Part shown: piece by piece, positions 1 through 6,864 of the stretch
Layout: each line of letters opens with the position of its first letter
How positions within the stretch are numbered: position 1 is the first letter of the stretch
Origin: Weeksellaceae bacterium
Lineage (GTDB): Bacteria; Bacteroidota; Bacteroidia; Flavobacteriales; Weeksellaceae
DNA: 18,057 nt
Assembly (NCBI GenBank): GCA_028698395.1
Contig: JAQVDG010000008.1
Coordinates: 1 to 18,057 of the forward strand
Reading direction: 5' to 3'
Made by a program: the position numbers and the translations under genes
The notes under the pieces: generated by a model
What the model was told of the DNA's origin: nothing
Database searches by the model: none
The model's input: only the letters and a program-made list of their open reading frames with translations

Positions 1-240
1 CCAAACTTTGTCGGCTCCGGCTTCTTTTAGTTTTTTTTCTGCCCAAATCGTAGCTTTCTCATAACCTATTGAACCACTAATTCGATGTCCGATATCCTGA
101 GTTAATTCTCTTAAATTATCATACGCCTCACCATGAAGTAAAATTTCATCGGCTATTTTTTTGAACTGAATTGAATCCTGAGCATTTTGTGACCAACAAA
201 AATGAGATATAAACAGTCCGAATAAAAGAAATTTCTTCAT
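1..240 (-). CDS. Secreted M28-family peptidase, N-terminal part (cut by window edge)
   Basis: This is the first 80 codons of a minus-strand gene whose remainder lies beyond base 1. The ATG is at 238-240 and no stop interrupts the frame. It opens with a signal peptide (basic KK, hydrophobic core, likely cleavage after the SQ near residue 18). A mature segment with the pattern DIGHRISGS and a following GADKVW resembles the N-terminal region of carboxypeptidase Q-like M28 metallopeptidases, exported zinc aminopeptidases or dipeptidases. The metal-binding residues would lie outside the window and cannot be checked. It starts 33 bases after the aminopeptidase P stop, so the two probably share a transcript. 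The family call comes from the N-terminus alone. Confidence 0.75.
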   Translation of the reverse strand, partial: MKKFLLFGLFISHFCWSQNAQDSIQFKKIADEILLHGEAYDNLRELTQDIGHRISGSIGYEKATIWAEKKLKEAGADKVW

Positions 241-273
241 TTCACCAAATTTAAACACACTTTAAATCTTGAT

Positions 274-1569
274 TTAATTCATTAATTCCTCAATCTCTTC
301 GACTGTAATCGGAATATTTTTCATCAAATTTTTAGGTGCTCCTGAAGCTTGAATCACATAATCGTCTTCGATTCGTATGCCTAAATTCTCTGCCGGAATA
401 TAGAATCCGGGTTCATTGGTAAAGACCATTCCTTCCACAAAATCATCGCTTAAAATTCCGTAATCGTGTGTATCTAAGCCTAAATGATGCGAAGTTCCAT
501 GCATCATGTATTTTTTGTATGCCGGCCAATTCGGGTCTTCATTTTGTACATCTGCTTTATCAATTAAACCTAAATCCAAAAGCGTAGAAGTGTAAATTTC
601 CCCCATTTCTTTGTGGAAATTGTACCAATTATTTCCTGAAACCAATAATTTTTCAGCTTCAATTTTACAATTCAAAACAGCATTGTAAATTTCTTTTTGT
701 CGCGGACTGAAACGACCGTTTACCGGAATGGTTCGGGTCATATCAGAAGAATAGTTAGCGTATTCTGCTCCGACATCTAACAATAAAATATCGCCATCTT
801 TGCATTGTTGGTTATTTTGAATGTAATGCAAAACATTGGAATTGTATCCACTTCCGACAATCGGTGTATAAGCAAAACCTTTGGAACGATTTCTCAAGAA
901 TTCGTGAGCAAATTCTGCTTCAATTTCATATTCCCAAACACCGGGTTTTACAAAGTTTAAAATTCGACGAAATCCTTTTTCGGTAATATCACAAGCTTTT
1001 TGAATTAAATCAATTTCAATTTGCTCTTTTACGGAGCGTAATCGTTGTAAAATCGGATTGCTTCTTAAATAAGTATGTCCCGGATAATCGTGTTTTAATT
1101 TTTTGATGAATCGGTCTTCGCGTGTTTCCACTTCTACAGAAGCTCTGTAATGTTCATTGGTATTGATGTACACTTTTTCGGTTTCATTCATCAATTGTCT
1201 GAATATTTTCGGGAAATCCTGAAGCCAATAAACGGTTTGAATTCCGGAAACTTCAAAAGCTTGTTTTTTAGATAATTTCTCACCTTCCCAAATTGCGATA
1301 TGCTCATTGGTTTCACGTAAAAAAAGAATTTCGCGATGTTTTTTTTCATAAGCATCCGGAAAAATTACCAAAATACTTTCTTCCTGATCGACTCCCGACA
1401 AATAAAAGATATCGCGATGCTGAGCAAAAGGTAGAGTGCTATCGGCACTTACCGGATAAATATCGTTGGAATTAAAAACGGCTAATGATTTTGGTTGTAA
1501 TGCTTTGGCAAATTTTTCTCTGTTTTTCACAAAAAGTTCCGAAGGAATTTGCTCATATTTTGTTGTCAT
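274..1569 (-). CDS. pepP: Xaa-Pro aminopeptidase (aminopeptidase P, M24B)
   Basis: This 431-residue cytoplasmic metallopeptidase should remove N-terminal residues that precede proline. It has the N-terminal aminopeptidase P domain (about 5-140) followed by the pita-bread M24 catalytic domain (about 185-420). The five metal ligands are visible as D265 (DVGAEY), D276 (SSDMTRT), H361 (GTSHHLG), E386 (TNEPGF) and E401 (RIEDD). Their spacing matches that of the E. coli enzyme. The open frame extends upstream to 1632, but a good -7 element (TACATTTG, 1588-1595) lies inside that extension. The ATG at 1567-1569 also gives the usual family N-terminus, so I chose it. The upstream neighbour rpmE2 ends in a terminator, so this gene begins a transcript that probably continues into the M28 peptidase gene. 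Confidence 0.93.
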   Translation of the reverse strand: MTTKYEQIPSELFVKNREKFAKALQPKSLAVFNSNDIYPVSADSTLPFAQHRDIFYLSGVDQEESILVIFPDAYEKKHREILFLRETNEHIAIWEGEKLSKKQAFEVSGIQTVYWLQDFPKIFRQLMNETEKVYINTNEHYRASVEVETREDRFIKKLKHDYPGHTYLRSNPILQRLRSVKEQIEIDLIQKACDITEKGFRRILNFVKPGVWEYEIEAEFAHEFLRNRSKGFAYTPIVGSGYNSNVLHYIQNNQQCKDGDILLLDVGAEYANYSSDMTRTIPVNGRFSPRQKEIYNAVLNCKIEAEKLLVSGNNWYNFHKEMGEIYTSTLLDLGLIDKADVQNEDPNWPAYKKYMMHGTSHHLGLDTHDYGILSDDFVEGMVFTNEPGFYIPAENLGIRIEDDYVIQASGAPKNLMKNIPITVEEIEELMN

Positions 1570-1587
1570 AGTATAAATATTTTCTAA

Positions 1588-1595
1588 CAAATGTA
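1588..1595 (-). promoter_or_regulatory. -7 promoter element for pepP
   Basis: On the minus strand this reads TACATTTG, an exact match to the Bacteroidota -7 consensus TAnnTTTG. It lies about 19 bases upstream of the pepP ATG, so the leader would be roughly 13 bases. No convincing -33 TTTG is seen at the usual distance. Confidence 0.5.
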
Positions 1596-1678
1596 GTAAA
1601 CTTGAAGAAAGCGAAAAAGCGACCGAACCCAAAATTAAGTTAAAATTAAAAGAAAAATTTTTGAATGAATAATTAATA

Positions 1679-1711
1679 AAAAATCTCCAATCAAAATGAG
1701 AGGAGATTTTT
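1679..1711 (-). terminator. Rho-independent terminator of rpmE2
   Basis: A perfect 10-bp inverted repeat (AAAAATCTCC at 1679-1688, GGAGATTTTT at 1702-1711) with a 13-base loop lies 33 bases past the L31 stop. On the minus strand it runs into a T-rich tail, as expected for an intrinsic terminator. It separates rpmE2 from pepP. Confidence 0.8.
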
Positions 1712-1743
1712 AGGTTAAACCAATTATTATTTTTAATAAAATC

Positions 1744-1995
1744 TTATTTTTTAAACTTAGCGTATTTGCTTTTGAATTTATCAATACGTCCCGCAGTATC
1801 TACCAGTTTTACTTTTCCGGTATAAAAAGGGTGAGAAGTACTTGAAATTTCCATTTTAACCAATGGATATTCCGTTCCGTCAACTTCAATTGTGTCTCTT
1901 GTCTCAGCAGTTGAGCGACAAATAAAAGTTTCGTCGTTGCTCATATCTTTAAATACAACTAAGCGATAATTTTCTGGATGAATACCTTTTTTCAT
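1744..1995 (-). CDS. rpmE2: 50S ribosomal protein L31 type B
   Basis: This 83-residue protein is a complete type B L31 of the large ribosomal subunit. Diagnostic features are the start [10 protein letters not shown], the central [11 protein letters not shown] segment and the basic C-terminus. The only cysteine is in FICRS, so the CxxC zinc-binding pairs of zinc-containing L31 are absent; this is the zinc-independent form. The gene stands alone, with a -7 element TATCTTTG (2018-2025) upstream and a strong terminator at 1679-1711. In some bacteria the zinc-less paralogue is Zur-repressed. I see no clear operator palindrome here, and this form is often the only L31 in Bacteroidota. Confidence 0.96.
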   Translation of the reverse strand: MKKGIHPENYRLVVFKDMSNDETFICRSTAETRDTIEVDGTEYPLVKMEISSTSHPFYTGKVKLVDTAGRIDKFKSKYAKFKK

Positions 1996-2017
1996 TTCTA
2001 CTTGACTTTTGAGTGTG

Positions 2018-2025
2018 CAAAGATA
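2018..2025 (-). promoter_or_regulatory. -7 promoter element for rpmE2
   Basis: Minus-strand TATCTTTG matches TAnnTTTG exactly. A TTTG at 2041-2044 (minus strand) could be the -33 element, although the 15-base spacer is shorter than usual. The start site would be near 2012, giving a leader of about 17 bases. Confidence 0.55.
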
Positions 2026-2129
2026 GAATTAATTTGTAAACAAAAAACATTTTGAAGAAAATATTTTTCTTTCTTTTTTTATTCGGATTTCGATATTTTT
2101 AAATTTCATTTTCAATAAAAGAAAAAGAA

Positions 2130-2537
2130 TTAATTTTTCCAATTTTTAGCTTCTTGTTCTCTGTGAATCAATGTGATTTGAGTTTTGGGAAAATTTTTTA
2201 CAATATGTTTCTGTAAAGCATCTGCCGAATAAACTGAACGATGCTGCCCACCGGTGCATCCAAAATTTATTTCCAAATTTGAAAAACCTCTTTGCAAATA
2301 ATCTTCAATAGTTAAATCGGTGAGTAAATAAACCGCTTCTAAAAACTCAAAAATTCGGGTATTACTTTCCAAATAATTAATAACTGCTTGGTCACGACCG
2401 GTTTGAGATTTGTATTCGTCGATACGTCCCGGATTGAGAATCCCGCGACAGTCAAAAACAAAACCGCCTCCGTTTCCTGATGGGTCTTCGGGAATTCCTT
2501 TCTTATAAGAAAAACTTCTAATAGTAATATTTAACAT
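2130..2537 (-). CDS. Free-standing RapZ C-terminal domain protein
   Basis: This 135-residue protein corresponds to the C-terminal domain of RapZ (YvcJ family) without the N-terminal P-loop ATPase domain. Visible signatures are FDCRG (28-32), TGRD (46-49) and GCTGGQHRSVY (93-103), aligning with GCTGGKHRSVY of E. coli RapZ. In E. coli the RapZ C-terminal domain binds glucosamine-6-phosphate and helps bind small RNAs GlmY/GlmZ. Here the conserved lysine of that loop is glutamine (Q98). The C-terminal tail (HREQEAKNWKN) is less basic than the RNA-binding tail of the E. coli protein. It starts 9 bases after the AmgK-like kinase stop and is almost certainly co-transcribed with it. I infer a role in amino-sugar sensing or metabolism; an RNA role is unproven and there is no reason to assume GlmZ exists here. 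Confidence 0.88.
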   Translation of the reverse strand: MLNITIRSFSYKKGIPEDPSGNGGGFVFDCRGILNPGRIDEYKSQTGRDQAVINYLESNTRIFEFLEAVYLLTDLTIEDYLQRGFSNLEINFGCTGGQHRSVYSADALQKHIVKNFPKTQITLIHREQEAKNWKN

Positions 2538-2546
2538 AGTAAATAA

Positions 2547-3572
2547 TTAATTTTCAGTGAATTGTAAATTTGTTAATTTTTGAATGATTTTATATAATTC
2601 CGGATAATTTTTCACTATTTTTAAATGCTGAATTCCGGCTAAATTCTTCAATGCAAAAGTAATACTACTTAAAAAATGAGGTTTTCTTTCATAAATTCCT
2701 CTGAAACCATAAGTGCCCAAAACTTGAAGCAAACGCTCGATTAGACAAAGTTCATAAGCCGATTGAAACTCTTTTTCATCAATTCCCTCAGAAGTAAGTC
2801 GCTTAAATTCATTGAAATACAAAGTATAAAAATCCTGTTTCCATTCCGGAGGAAGATTGGCTTTTGCCTGCCAAATTAACGAAACCAAATCATATTGTGG
2901 CGGTCCTTGTAATCCTCCTTGATAGTCGATGAAATAAGGTTTATCTTCAAAAATCATAATATTTCGGGATTGAAAATCTCGGAAAACAAAATATTGAAAT
3001 GTGATTTTTTCAAAATCATGAGCAAACCGTTCAAAATCCATTAATAATTTTCCATGATTGAATTCAATTCCTATAAGATTCAGAAAATAATTTTTAAAAG
3101 AAAACAAATCTCTCAAAACCACTAAAGAATTAAATTTCGGATAACTGAAACACTGTGAATAATCCAAGTTTTGATGTCCTAAAACTTGCATTTGCACTAA
3201 TTTCTTAATGGCATTTTCAAAATGAATTTTGGAGTTTTCTTTGTCTTTTTCCAATAAATCCATGAGTGAAACATCTCCCAAATCACTTTGAACATACAGA
3301 CTAAAGTCATCTGCTACTTTTTTAATTGTAGGTAAATTATTGATGATTTTTGAAAAATGCTCAGTGAAATACAAAAAGGTTTTATTTTCTTCTAAATTAC
3401 TACTTTCAGTCAAAATAAAACTTTCTTCTTTATGATAAAAACGATAATATTTCCGTGAAGAACCACTTTGAGCCAATAAGCTTATTGAATCCATCGCTTT
3501 TCGACTGTAATACTCCTTTAAAAATTCCTCAACATTTTCGGAAAGTAATCCATTTTTATTTGTTTCCTTCAT
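2547..3572 (-). CDS. AmgK-like aminoglycoside phosphotransferase-family sugar kinase
   Basis: This 341-residue cytoplasmic protein has the APH/choline-kinase fold. A glycine/serine-rich nucleotide loop (SGSSRKYYRF, 36-45) is followed by LGDVSLMDLL (98-107), the catalytic loop FRDFQSRN with D199 and N204, and the metal-binding FIDYQGG with D216. The segment continues GPPQYDLVSLIWQA. The order and wording resemble AmgK, the anomeric N-acetylmuramate/N-acetylglucosamine kinase of Pseudomonas peptidoglycan recycling. AmgK works with the uridylyltransferase MurU, and no MurU-like gene is in this window. The usual catalytic-loop histidine (HRD) is replaced by phenylalanine (F197). The gene is followed 9 bases later by a RapZ C-terminal domain gene and diverges from the acyltransferase gene. 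The substrate is inferred; other small-molecule kinases share this fold. Confidence 0.82.
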   Translation of the reverse strand: MKETNKNGLLSENVEEFLKEYYSRKAMDSISLLAQSGSSRKYYRFYHKEESFILTESSNLEENKTFLYFTEHFSKIINNLPTIKKVADDFSLYVQSDLGDVSLMDLLEKDKENSKIHFENAIKKLVQMQVLGHQNLDYSQCFSYPKFNSLVVLRDLFSFKNYFLNLIGIEFNHGKLLMDFERFAHDFEKITFQYFVFRDFQSRNIMIFEDKPYFIDYQGGLQGPPQYDLVSLIWQAKANLPPEWKQDFYTLYFNEFKRLTSEGIDEKEFQSAYELCLIERLLQVLGTYGFRGIYERKPHFLSSITFALKNLAGIQHLKIVKNYPELYKIIQKLTNLQFTEN

Positions 3573-3693
3573 TGCCTAAAATTTGAGCTAAAAATACAAA
3601 AATCAGACAGCTTTTGGCGTTTTATTTTATTTTTCATGAGAATCGAATGAAAGGGATATAAAATATCAAGTCAATTGAGTAAAAAGAAAAACG

Positions 3694-3701
3694 TAAATTT
3701 G
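3694..3701 (+). promoter_or_regulatory. -7 promoter element for the acyltransferase/GT2 operon
   Basis: TAAATTTG matches TAnnTTTG exactly, with a TTG at 3675-3677 as a possible -33 element 16 bases upstream. Transcription would start near 3707. That excludes the in-frame TTG at 3675 as a start codon and favours the ATG at 3720. Confidence 0.55.
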
Positions 3702-3719
3702 TCCACTAATTTATTGTCC

Positions 3720-4589
3720 ATGTATCAGATTCTTTATGGAATTTTATACCTTTTTTCTTTGCTTCCATTGGGAGTACTATACGGTTTTTCAAAGATTTTG
3801 TATATTTTTCTGTATTATATAATCCGATACAGAAAAAAAGTAATTGTACGGAATTTGAAAAATTCATTCCCCGAAAAATCCAAAACTGAGATTCAAATCA
3901 TTCGGAAGCAGTTTTATAAGAATTTTTCAGATTATTTAGTTGAAACTTTAAAATGCTTTTCAATCTCTTCTTCTGAATTAGAGCAGCGGCACACTTTTTC
4001 CAATTTGGAGGTTTTTGTGGATTGTAAACGAGAAGGAAAGGATGTGTTGTTGATGGCGGGTCATATTTTTAATTGGGAATGGTTCATTGGATTGGTCAAA
4101 CATTTACAAACAAAAAATACGCTGGCAATCTACCATAAAATAAGTAATAAATTTTGGAATAAACAAATTAATGCAATTCGAGGGAAATTTGGAACAATCC
4201 CTTTGGATATGAAGGATACAGCTCGCTATATGTTGGCAGCTCCAAATGATGGAGAGCAAACGTATTTATTTGTTGCCGACCAAAGTCCCAAACGCTCAGC
4301 CGTTCGTACAGGTATTCAGTTTTTAAATCAGGAAACGCCTGTTTTTACTGGGTTTGACAAAATGGCATCCAAGAAAAACATGGCTGTTATTTTTTGTAAA
4401 ACGGTTAAAATTAAACAAGGTTATTATCATACAAGTTTTGAACGGATTTATCCGGATCAGGAAAAATTTCAACCGATGGAAGTGGTTCAGAAATTTTTCA
4501 AAAAATTAGAAGAAACTTTAAAAGAAGATCCTGCAAATTGGCTTTGGAGTCATAAACGATGGAAATTTAAAAAAGGAATAGACTATTGA
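3720..4589 (+). CDS. LpxL/HtrB-family lipid A (or lipid) acyltransferase
   Basis: This 289-residue inner-membrane protein belongs to the lysophospholipid acyltransferase family of lipid A late acyltransferases, which add a secondary acyl chain to the Kdo-lipid A precursor. It starts with a hydrophobic N-terminal anchor (about 2-35), then RNLKNSFPEKS, typical of Bacteroidota members. The catalytic HX4E motif is at H115-E120 (GHIFNWEW), and downstream come VADQSP (185-190) and a C-terminal WLWSHKRWK motif. The frame is open back to a TTG at 3675, but the -7 element at 3694-3701 lies in that extension, so I use the ATG at 3720. The last bases overlap the start of the GT2 gene. The exact acyl acceptor cannot be read from sequence; ornithine-type or other lipids remain possible. 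Confidence 0.88.
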   Translation: MYQILYGILYLFSLLPLGVLYGFSKILYIFLYYIIRYRKKVIVRNLKNSFPEKSKTEIQIIRKQFYKNFSDYLVETLKCFSISSSELEQRHTFSNLEVFVDCKREGKDVLLMAGHIFNWEWFIGLVKHLQTKNTLAIYHKISNKFWNKQINAIRGKFGTIPLDMKDTARYMLAAPNDGEQTYLFVADQSPKRSAVRTGIQFLNQETPVFTGFDKMASKKNMAVIFCKTVKIKQGYYHTSFERIYPDQEKFQPMEVVQKFFKKLEETLKEDPANWLWSHKRWKFKKGIDY

Positions 4590-5587
4590 AAACCGGTATC
4601 ATCATATTAAATTGGAACGGAAAAAAACTGTTGGGAGAATTTTTACCTTCTGTTGTGGAACATTCAAAAGAAGCTAAAATTTTTGTGATTGACAATGCTT
4701 CTACTGATGATTCGATTGATTTTTTAATTAAACAATTTCCTCAAATTAAAATCATTCAAAATCCAGAAAATCAAGGTTTTGCAAAAGGATATAATCGTGG
4801 TATTCAATCAATTTTAAAAGAATTTCAATTGGATGTATTGTGTTTGTTGAATTCAGATGTGAAAGTCAGCGAAAACTGGTTACCTCCAATTCTGGAATTA
4901 TTCAAAACGAATCAAGAAATTGCAGTTGTCCAGCCAAAAATTTTAGATTATAAAAATCCAAACTACTTTGAATACGCCGGAGCCGGCGGTGGTTTTCTAG
5001 ATAATTTGGGTTATCCTTTTTGTCGTGGACGGATTTTTTGGACTTTGGAAGAAGATAAAGGACAATATGATGATATACTTCCGGTATTTTGGGCGAGTGG
5101 AGCTTGTTTTTTTATTCGAGTAGAAGATTTTATTGTGCAAAATGGATTTGATGAAAGTTATTTTGCTCACATGGAAGAAATTGATTTGTGTTGGCGATTA
5201 AATAATTCCAAAAGAAAAATCTATTATTGCGGAAAATCAACTGTTTATCACTTAGGAGGTGGAACTTTAAAGTCAAATAATCCTCAAAAAACATATTTAA
5301 ATTTCAGAAATAGTTTAGGAACTTTAGCAAAAAACCTTCCGGCATATTGGGGTTTTCCTTTGATTTTCACTCGTTTAAGTTTAGATGGAATTACCGGAAT
5401 TGTTTTCTTATTTTATGAAAGTTGGGCACATTGTTGGGCAATTGTTCGTTCACACTTTGATTTTTACAAACGTCTGCCGGTTTATTTGAAAAACCGAAAA
5501 GCTGGAAAACCCGATTATTTTCATAAAAAATGGGTGCCTTTTCAATATTTTCTATTCAAAAGAAAATATTATAAAGAATTGAAGTAA
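4586..5587 (+). CDS. GT2-family glycosyltransferase (WbbL/rhamnosyltransferase-like)
   Basis: This 333-residue GT-A fold enzyme should transfer a sugar from a nucleotide-sugar donor to a cell-surface glycan or lipid. Its motifs in order are the N-terminal IIILNWNG (5-12), VIDNASTDDS with D36, the NQGFAKGYN donor region (62-70), the metal-binding LLNSDVKV (D91), and SGACFFIR (171-178). The acceptor/catalytic FDESYFAHMEEIDLCWRL follows, ending in the usual W-R-L. The C-terminal third has a hydrophobic, amphipathic segment (about 250-285) that may hold it to the membrane. The start is TTG at 4586-4588, embedded in the acyltransferase stop (TTGA). No nearer ATG gives the full N-terminal motif. 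The overlap implies translational coupling and a shared envelope-glycolipid task. Donor and acceptor are unknown. Confidence 0.9.
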   Translation: MKTGIIILNWNGKKLLGEFLPSVVEHSKEAKIFVIDNASTDDSIDFLIKQFPQIKIIQNPENQGFAKGYNRGIQSILKEFQLDVLCLLNSDVKVSENWLPPILELFKTNQEIAVVQPKILDYKNPNYFEYAGAGGGFLDNLGYPFCRGRIFWTLEEDKGQYDDILPVFWASGACFFIRVEDFIVQNGFDESYFAHMEEIDLCWRLNNSKRKIYYCGKSTVYHLGGGTLKSNNPQKTYLNFRNSLGTLAKNLPAYWGFPLIFTRLSLDGITGIVFLFYESWAHCWAIVRSHFDFYKRLPVYLKNRKAGKPDYFHKKWVPFQYFLFKRKYYKELK

Positions 5588-5599
5588 AATATTCTAAAT

Positions 5600-5690
5600 T
5601 ATATAAATAAAAGTAGCTTCATAATCATAAATTATGAAGCTAACTTCTAACTAACCTAAACCTATGAAAAGCCAATAGCTTTTACAGTCG
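5600..5690 (-). ncRNA. Candidate small RNA with its own promoter and terminator
   Basis: On the minus strand a perfect -7 element (TAGATTTG, 5691-5698) is followed by a compact structured segment without a usable open frame. Stem 1 is AAAAGC/GCTTTT (5678-5683 with 5667-5672, 5-base loop). Next comes a linker in which GTTAG occurs three times. The last hairpin is a perfect 12-bp stem (5614-5625 with 5631-5642, 5-base loop), followed on this strand by a T-rich run (CTTTTATTTAT). The product would be roughly 80-90 nt. The arrangement is that of an independent small RNA. Rfam families of flavobacterial RNAs such as Flavo-1 should be compared; I cannot confirm membership. Ends are approximate. Confidence 0.45.
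5614..5642 (-). terminator. Perfect 12-bp hairpin, probable terminator of the candidate small RNA
   Basis: TAGCTTCATAAT (5614-5625) and ATTATGAAGCTA (5631-5642) pair perfectly around a 5-base loop. The T-rich tail is on the minus-strand exit side (5613 down to about 5600). On the plus strand no T-tract follows, so termination of the GT2 operon here is less likely. Confidence 0.55.
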
Positions 5691-5698
5691 CAAATCTA
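5691..5698 (-). promoter_or_regulatory. -7 promoter element for the candidate small RNA
   Basis: Minus-strand TAGATTTG matches TAnnTTTG exactly. The expected start site is near 5685. The -33 region is AT-rich without a clean TTTG, so promoter strength is uncertain. Confidence 0.45.
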
Positions 5699-5732
5699 AA
5701 TTAAATAAGTTAGAATAAAAACTTTTTTTACT

Positions 5733-5762
5733 AATAAAAGTGAATTTTCTTTTATTTTTTTC
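5733..5762 (+). terminator. Possible terminator of the acyltransferase/GT2 operon
   Basis: An 8-bp stem AATAAAAG (5733-5740) / CTTTTATT (5749-5756) with an 8-base loop is followed by a run of T. It is almost free of G and C, so it would be weak. It lies about 145 bases past the GT2 stop. Confidence 0.35.
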
Positions 5763-5840
5763 CAAATAGATTAAAATCAATGAAATGCTTTCTGTTAAAG
5801 CGAATCAGAATGTTTTAAATTTCATAATTTAAGTAGAGCT

Positions 5841-6818
5841 TCAGACTTCTTCCTCTCTTAATTTGGTTGAAATATGAAAAATAGCATCACCTTGAAAAAC
5901 AATGGGAGCTTGATTTTCATTGATGATATAACCCGAATGAGGTGCTAAAACCGGAGTTTCAAACGAGCCATAAGGATCTGTAATATAAGCTATTTCCTGA
6001 TTTTCAACAACATACGAACCAACAGGAGTACTACTTCTGAACATTCCGGAAGAATCGGCACGAATCCAAGAAGATTGTTGAATATAAATCATGCTTCGGT
6101 CAGCTTCTTCTACCTGAAAATCAGAGTTTAGCATATTCAAATACTGTAAAAAACGTTTAATTCCATTGATTCCGGATTGTGTTATATCCTGATTAATATC
6201 CAAAGATTTCCCGCCTTCAAACAATAAATATTTGACACCCAATTTGTCACAAGATTCTCGAAATGAACCTTCTATATTTTTGGAATACAATAAGAAAGGA
6301 GTCTGAAAAGTATGAGCAATTTCTTCTAATTCCGGTTTATTTTCTTCAATCCGAATTTGAGCTGCATTAAACCGACTTCTTCCACCAGCATGGAAATCAA
6401 GCACATAATCCACTTTTGGGATAATATGAGTCATTAAATTATAAGCAAACTGACTTGCTAACGAACCGGTTTCATTTCCCGGAAAAACACGGTTTAAATC
6501 TCGTCCGTCCGGGAATTCACGGGATTGGTTAACAAATCCAAAAACATTGACAATCGGAATACAAATAATTGTTCCTTTTTGAGGTTGATTGAGTCCGGAA
6601 CGAATAGTTTGCCGAATAATTTCCACTCCGTTAAGTTCGTCGCCATGCATACCTGCGCTAAGTAAAACAACAGGTCCTTTTCTTTTAGAATGGGAAACAA
6701 TGACGGGAATATTTAATTCTGTCATCGTATGGAGTTGTGCAATTCTAAGTTGTAAAGTTCGAGTTTCGCCGGGACGGATTTTTTCATTCAGAATAGAAAA
6801 GTTTTTAGCTTGTGACAT
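5841..6818 (-). CDS. Succinylglutamate desuccinylase/aspartoacylase-family zinc hydrolase
   Basis: This 325-residue protein is a zinc carboxypeptidase-like (M14-related) deacylase. The ligands are H58 and E61 in AGMHGDELNG and H143 in LDFHAGG. DLNRVFPG (107-114) carries the substrate-binding arginine, and E201 in LFEGGKS is the probable catalytic glutamate. After the catalytic domain comes a small beta-rich C-terminal domain (about 245-320), as in other members. Family enzymes hydrolyse amide bonds of N-acyl amino acids. The physiological substrate here is unknown, and aspartoacylase or AstE activity should not be assumed. It lies 46 bases downstream of lpxB on the same strand and may be co-transcribed. 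I see no arginine-catabolism (ast) genes nearby. Confidence 0.85.
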   Translation of the reverse strand: MSQAKNFSILNEKIRPGETRTLQLRIAQLHTMTELNIPVIVSHSKRKGPVVLLSAGMHGDELNGVEIIRQTIRSGLNQPQKGTIICIPIVNVFGFVNQSREFPDGRDLNRVFPGNETGSLASQFAYNLMTHIIPKVDYVLDFHAGGRSRFNAAQIRIEENKPELEEIAHTFQTPFLLYSKNIEGSFRESCDKLGVKYLLFEGGKSLDINQDITQSGINGIKRFLQYLNMLNSDFQVEEADRSMIYIQQSSWIRADSSGMFRSSTPVGSYVVENQEIAYITDPYGSFETPVLAPHSGYIINENQAPIVFQGDAIFHISTKLREEEV

Positions 6819-6864
6819 ATTTATTTTTCATTGAAAATTAAAAAAAGACTTAGTTGAAAGTAAA

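Noticed and set aside
246..253. Minus-strand TAAATTTG in front of the partial M28 gene
   Set aside because: It lies only 5 bases from the ATG, so the transcript would be almost leaderless, and no -33 element is present; read-through from pepP is more likely.
1570..1632. 21-residue N-terminal extension of aminopeptidase P
   Set aside because: It overlaps the predicted promoter at 1588-1595 and is absent from the usual family N-terminus.
2040..2125. T-rich and A-rich arms between rpmE2 and the RapZ-C gene as a terminator
   Set aside because: The arms pair only imperfectly and contain almost no G or C, so a stable hairpin is doubtful.
3675..3719. In-frame TTG extension of the acyltransferase gene
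   Set aside because: The extension contains the exact -7 element at 3694-3701, and its residues do not look like the family N-terminus; the ATG at 3720 starts directly with the hydrophobic anchor.
5664..5678. Tiny plus-strand frame ATG AAA AGC CAA TAG after a leader-like sequence
   Set aside because: Four codons with no support; the same bases form a hairpin in the minus-strand candidate RNA.
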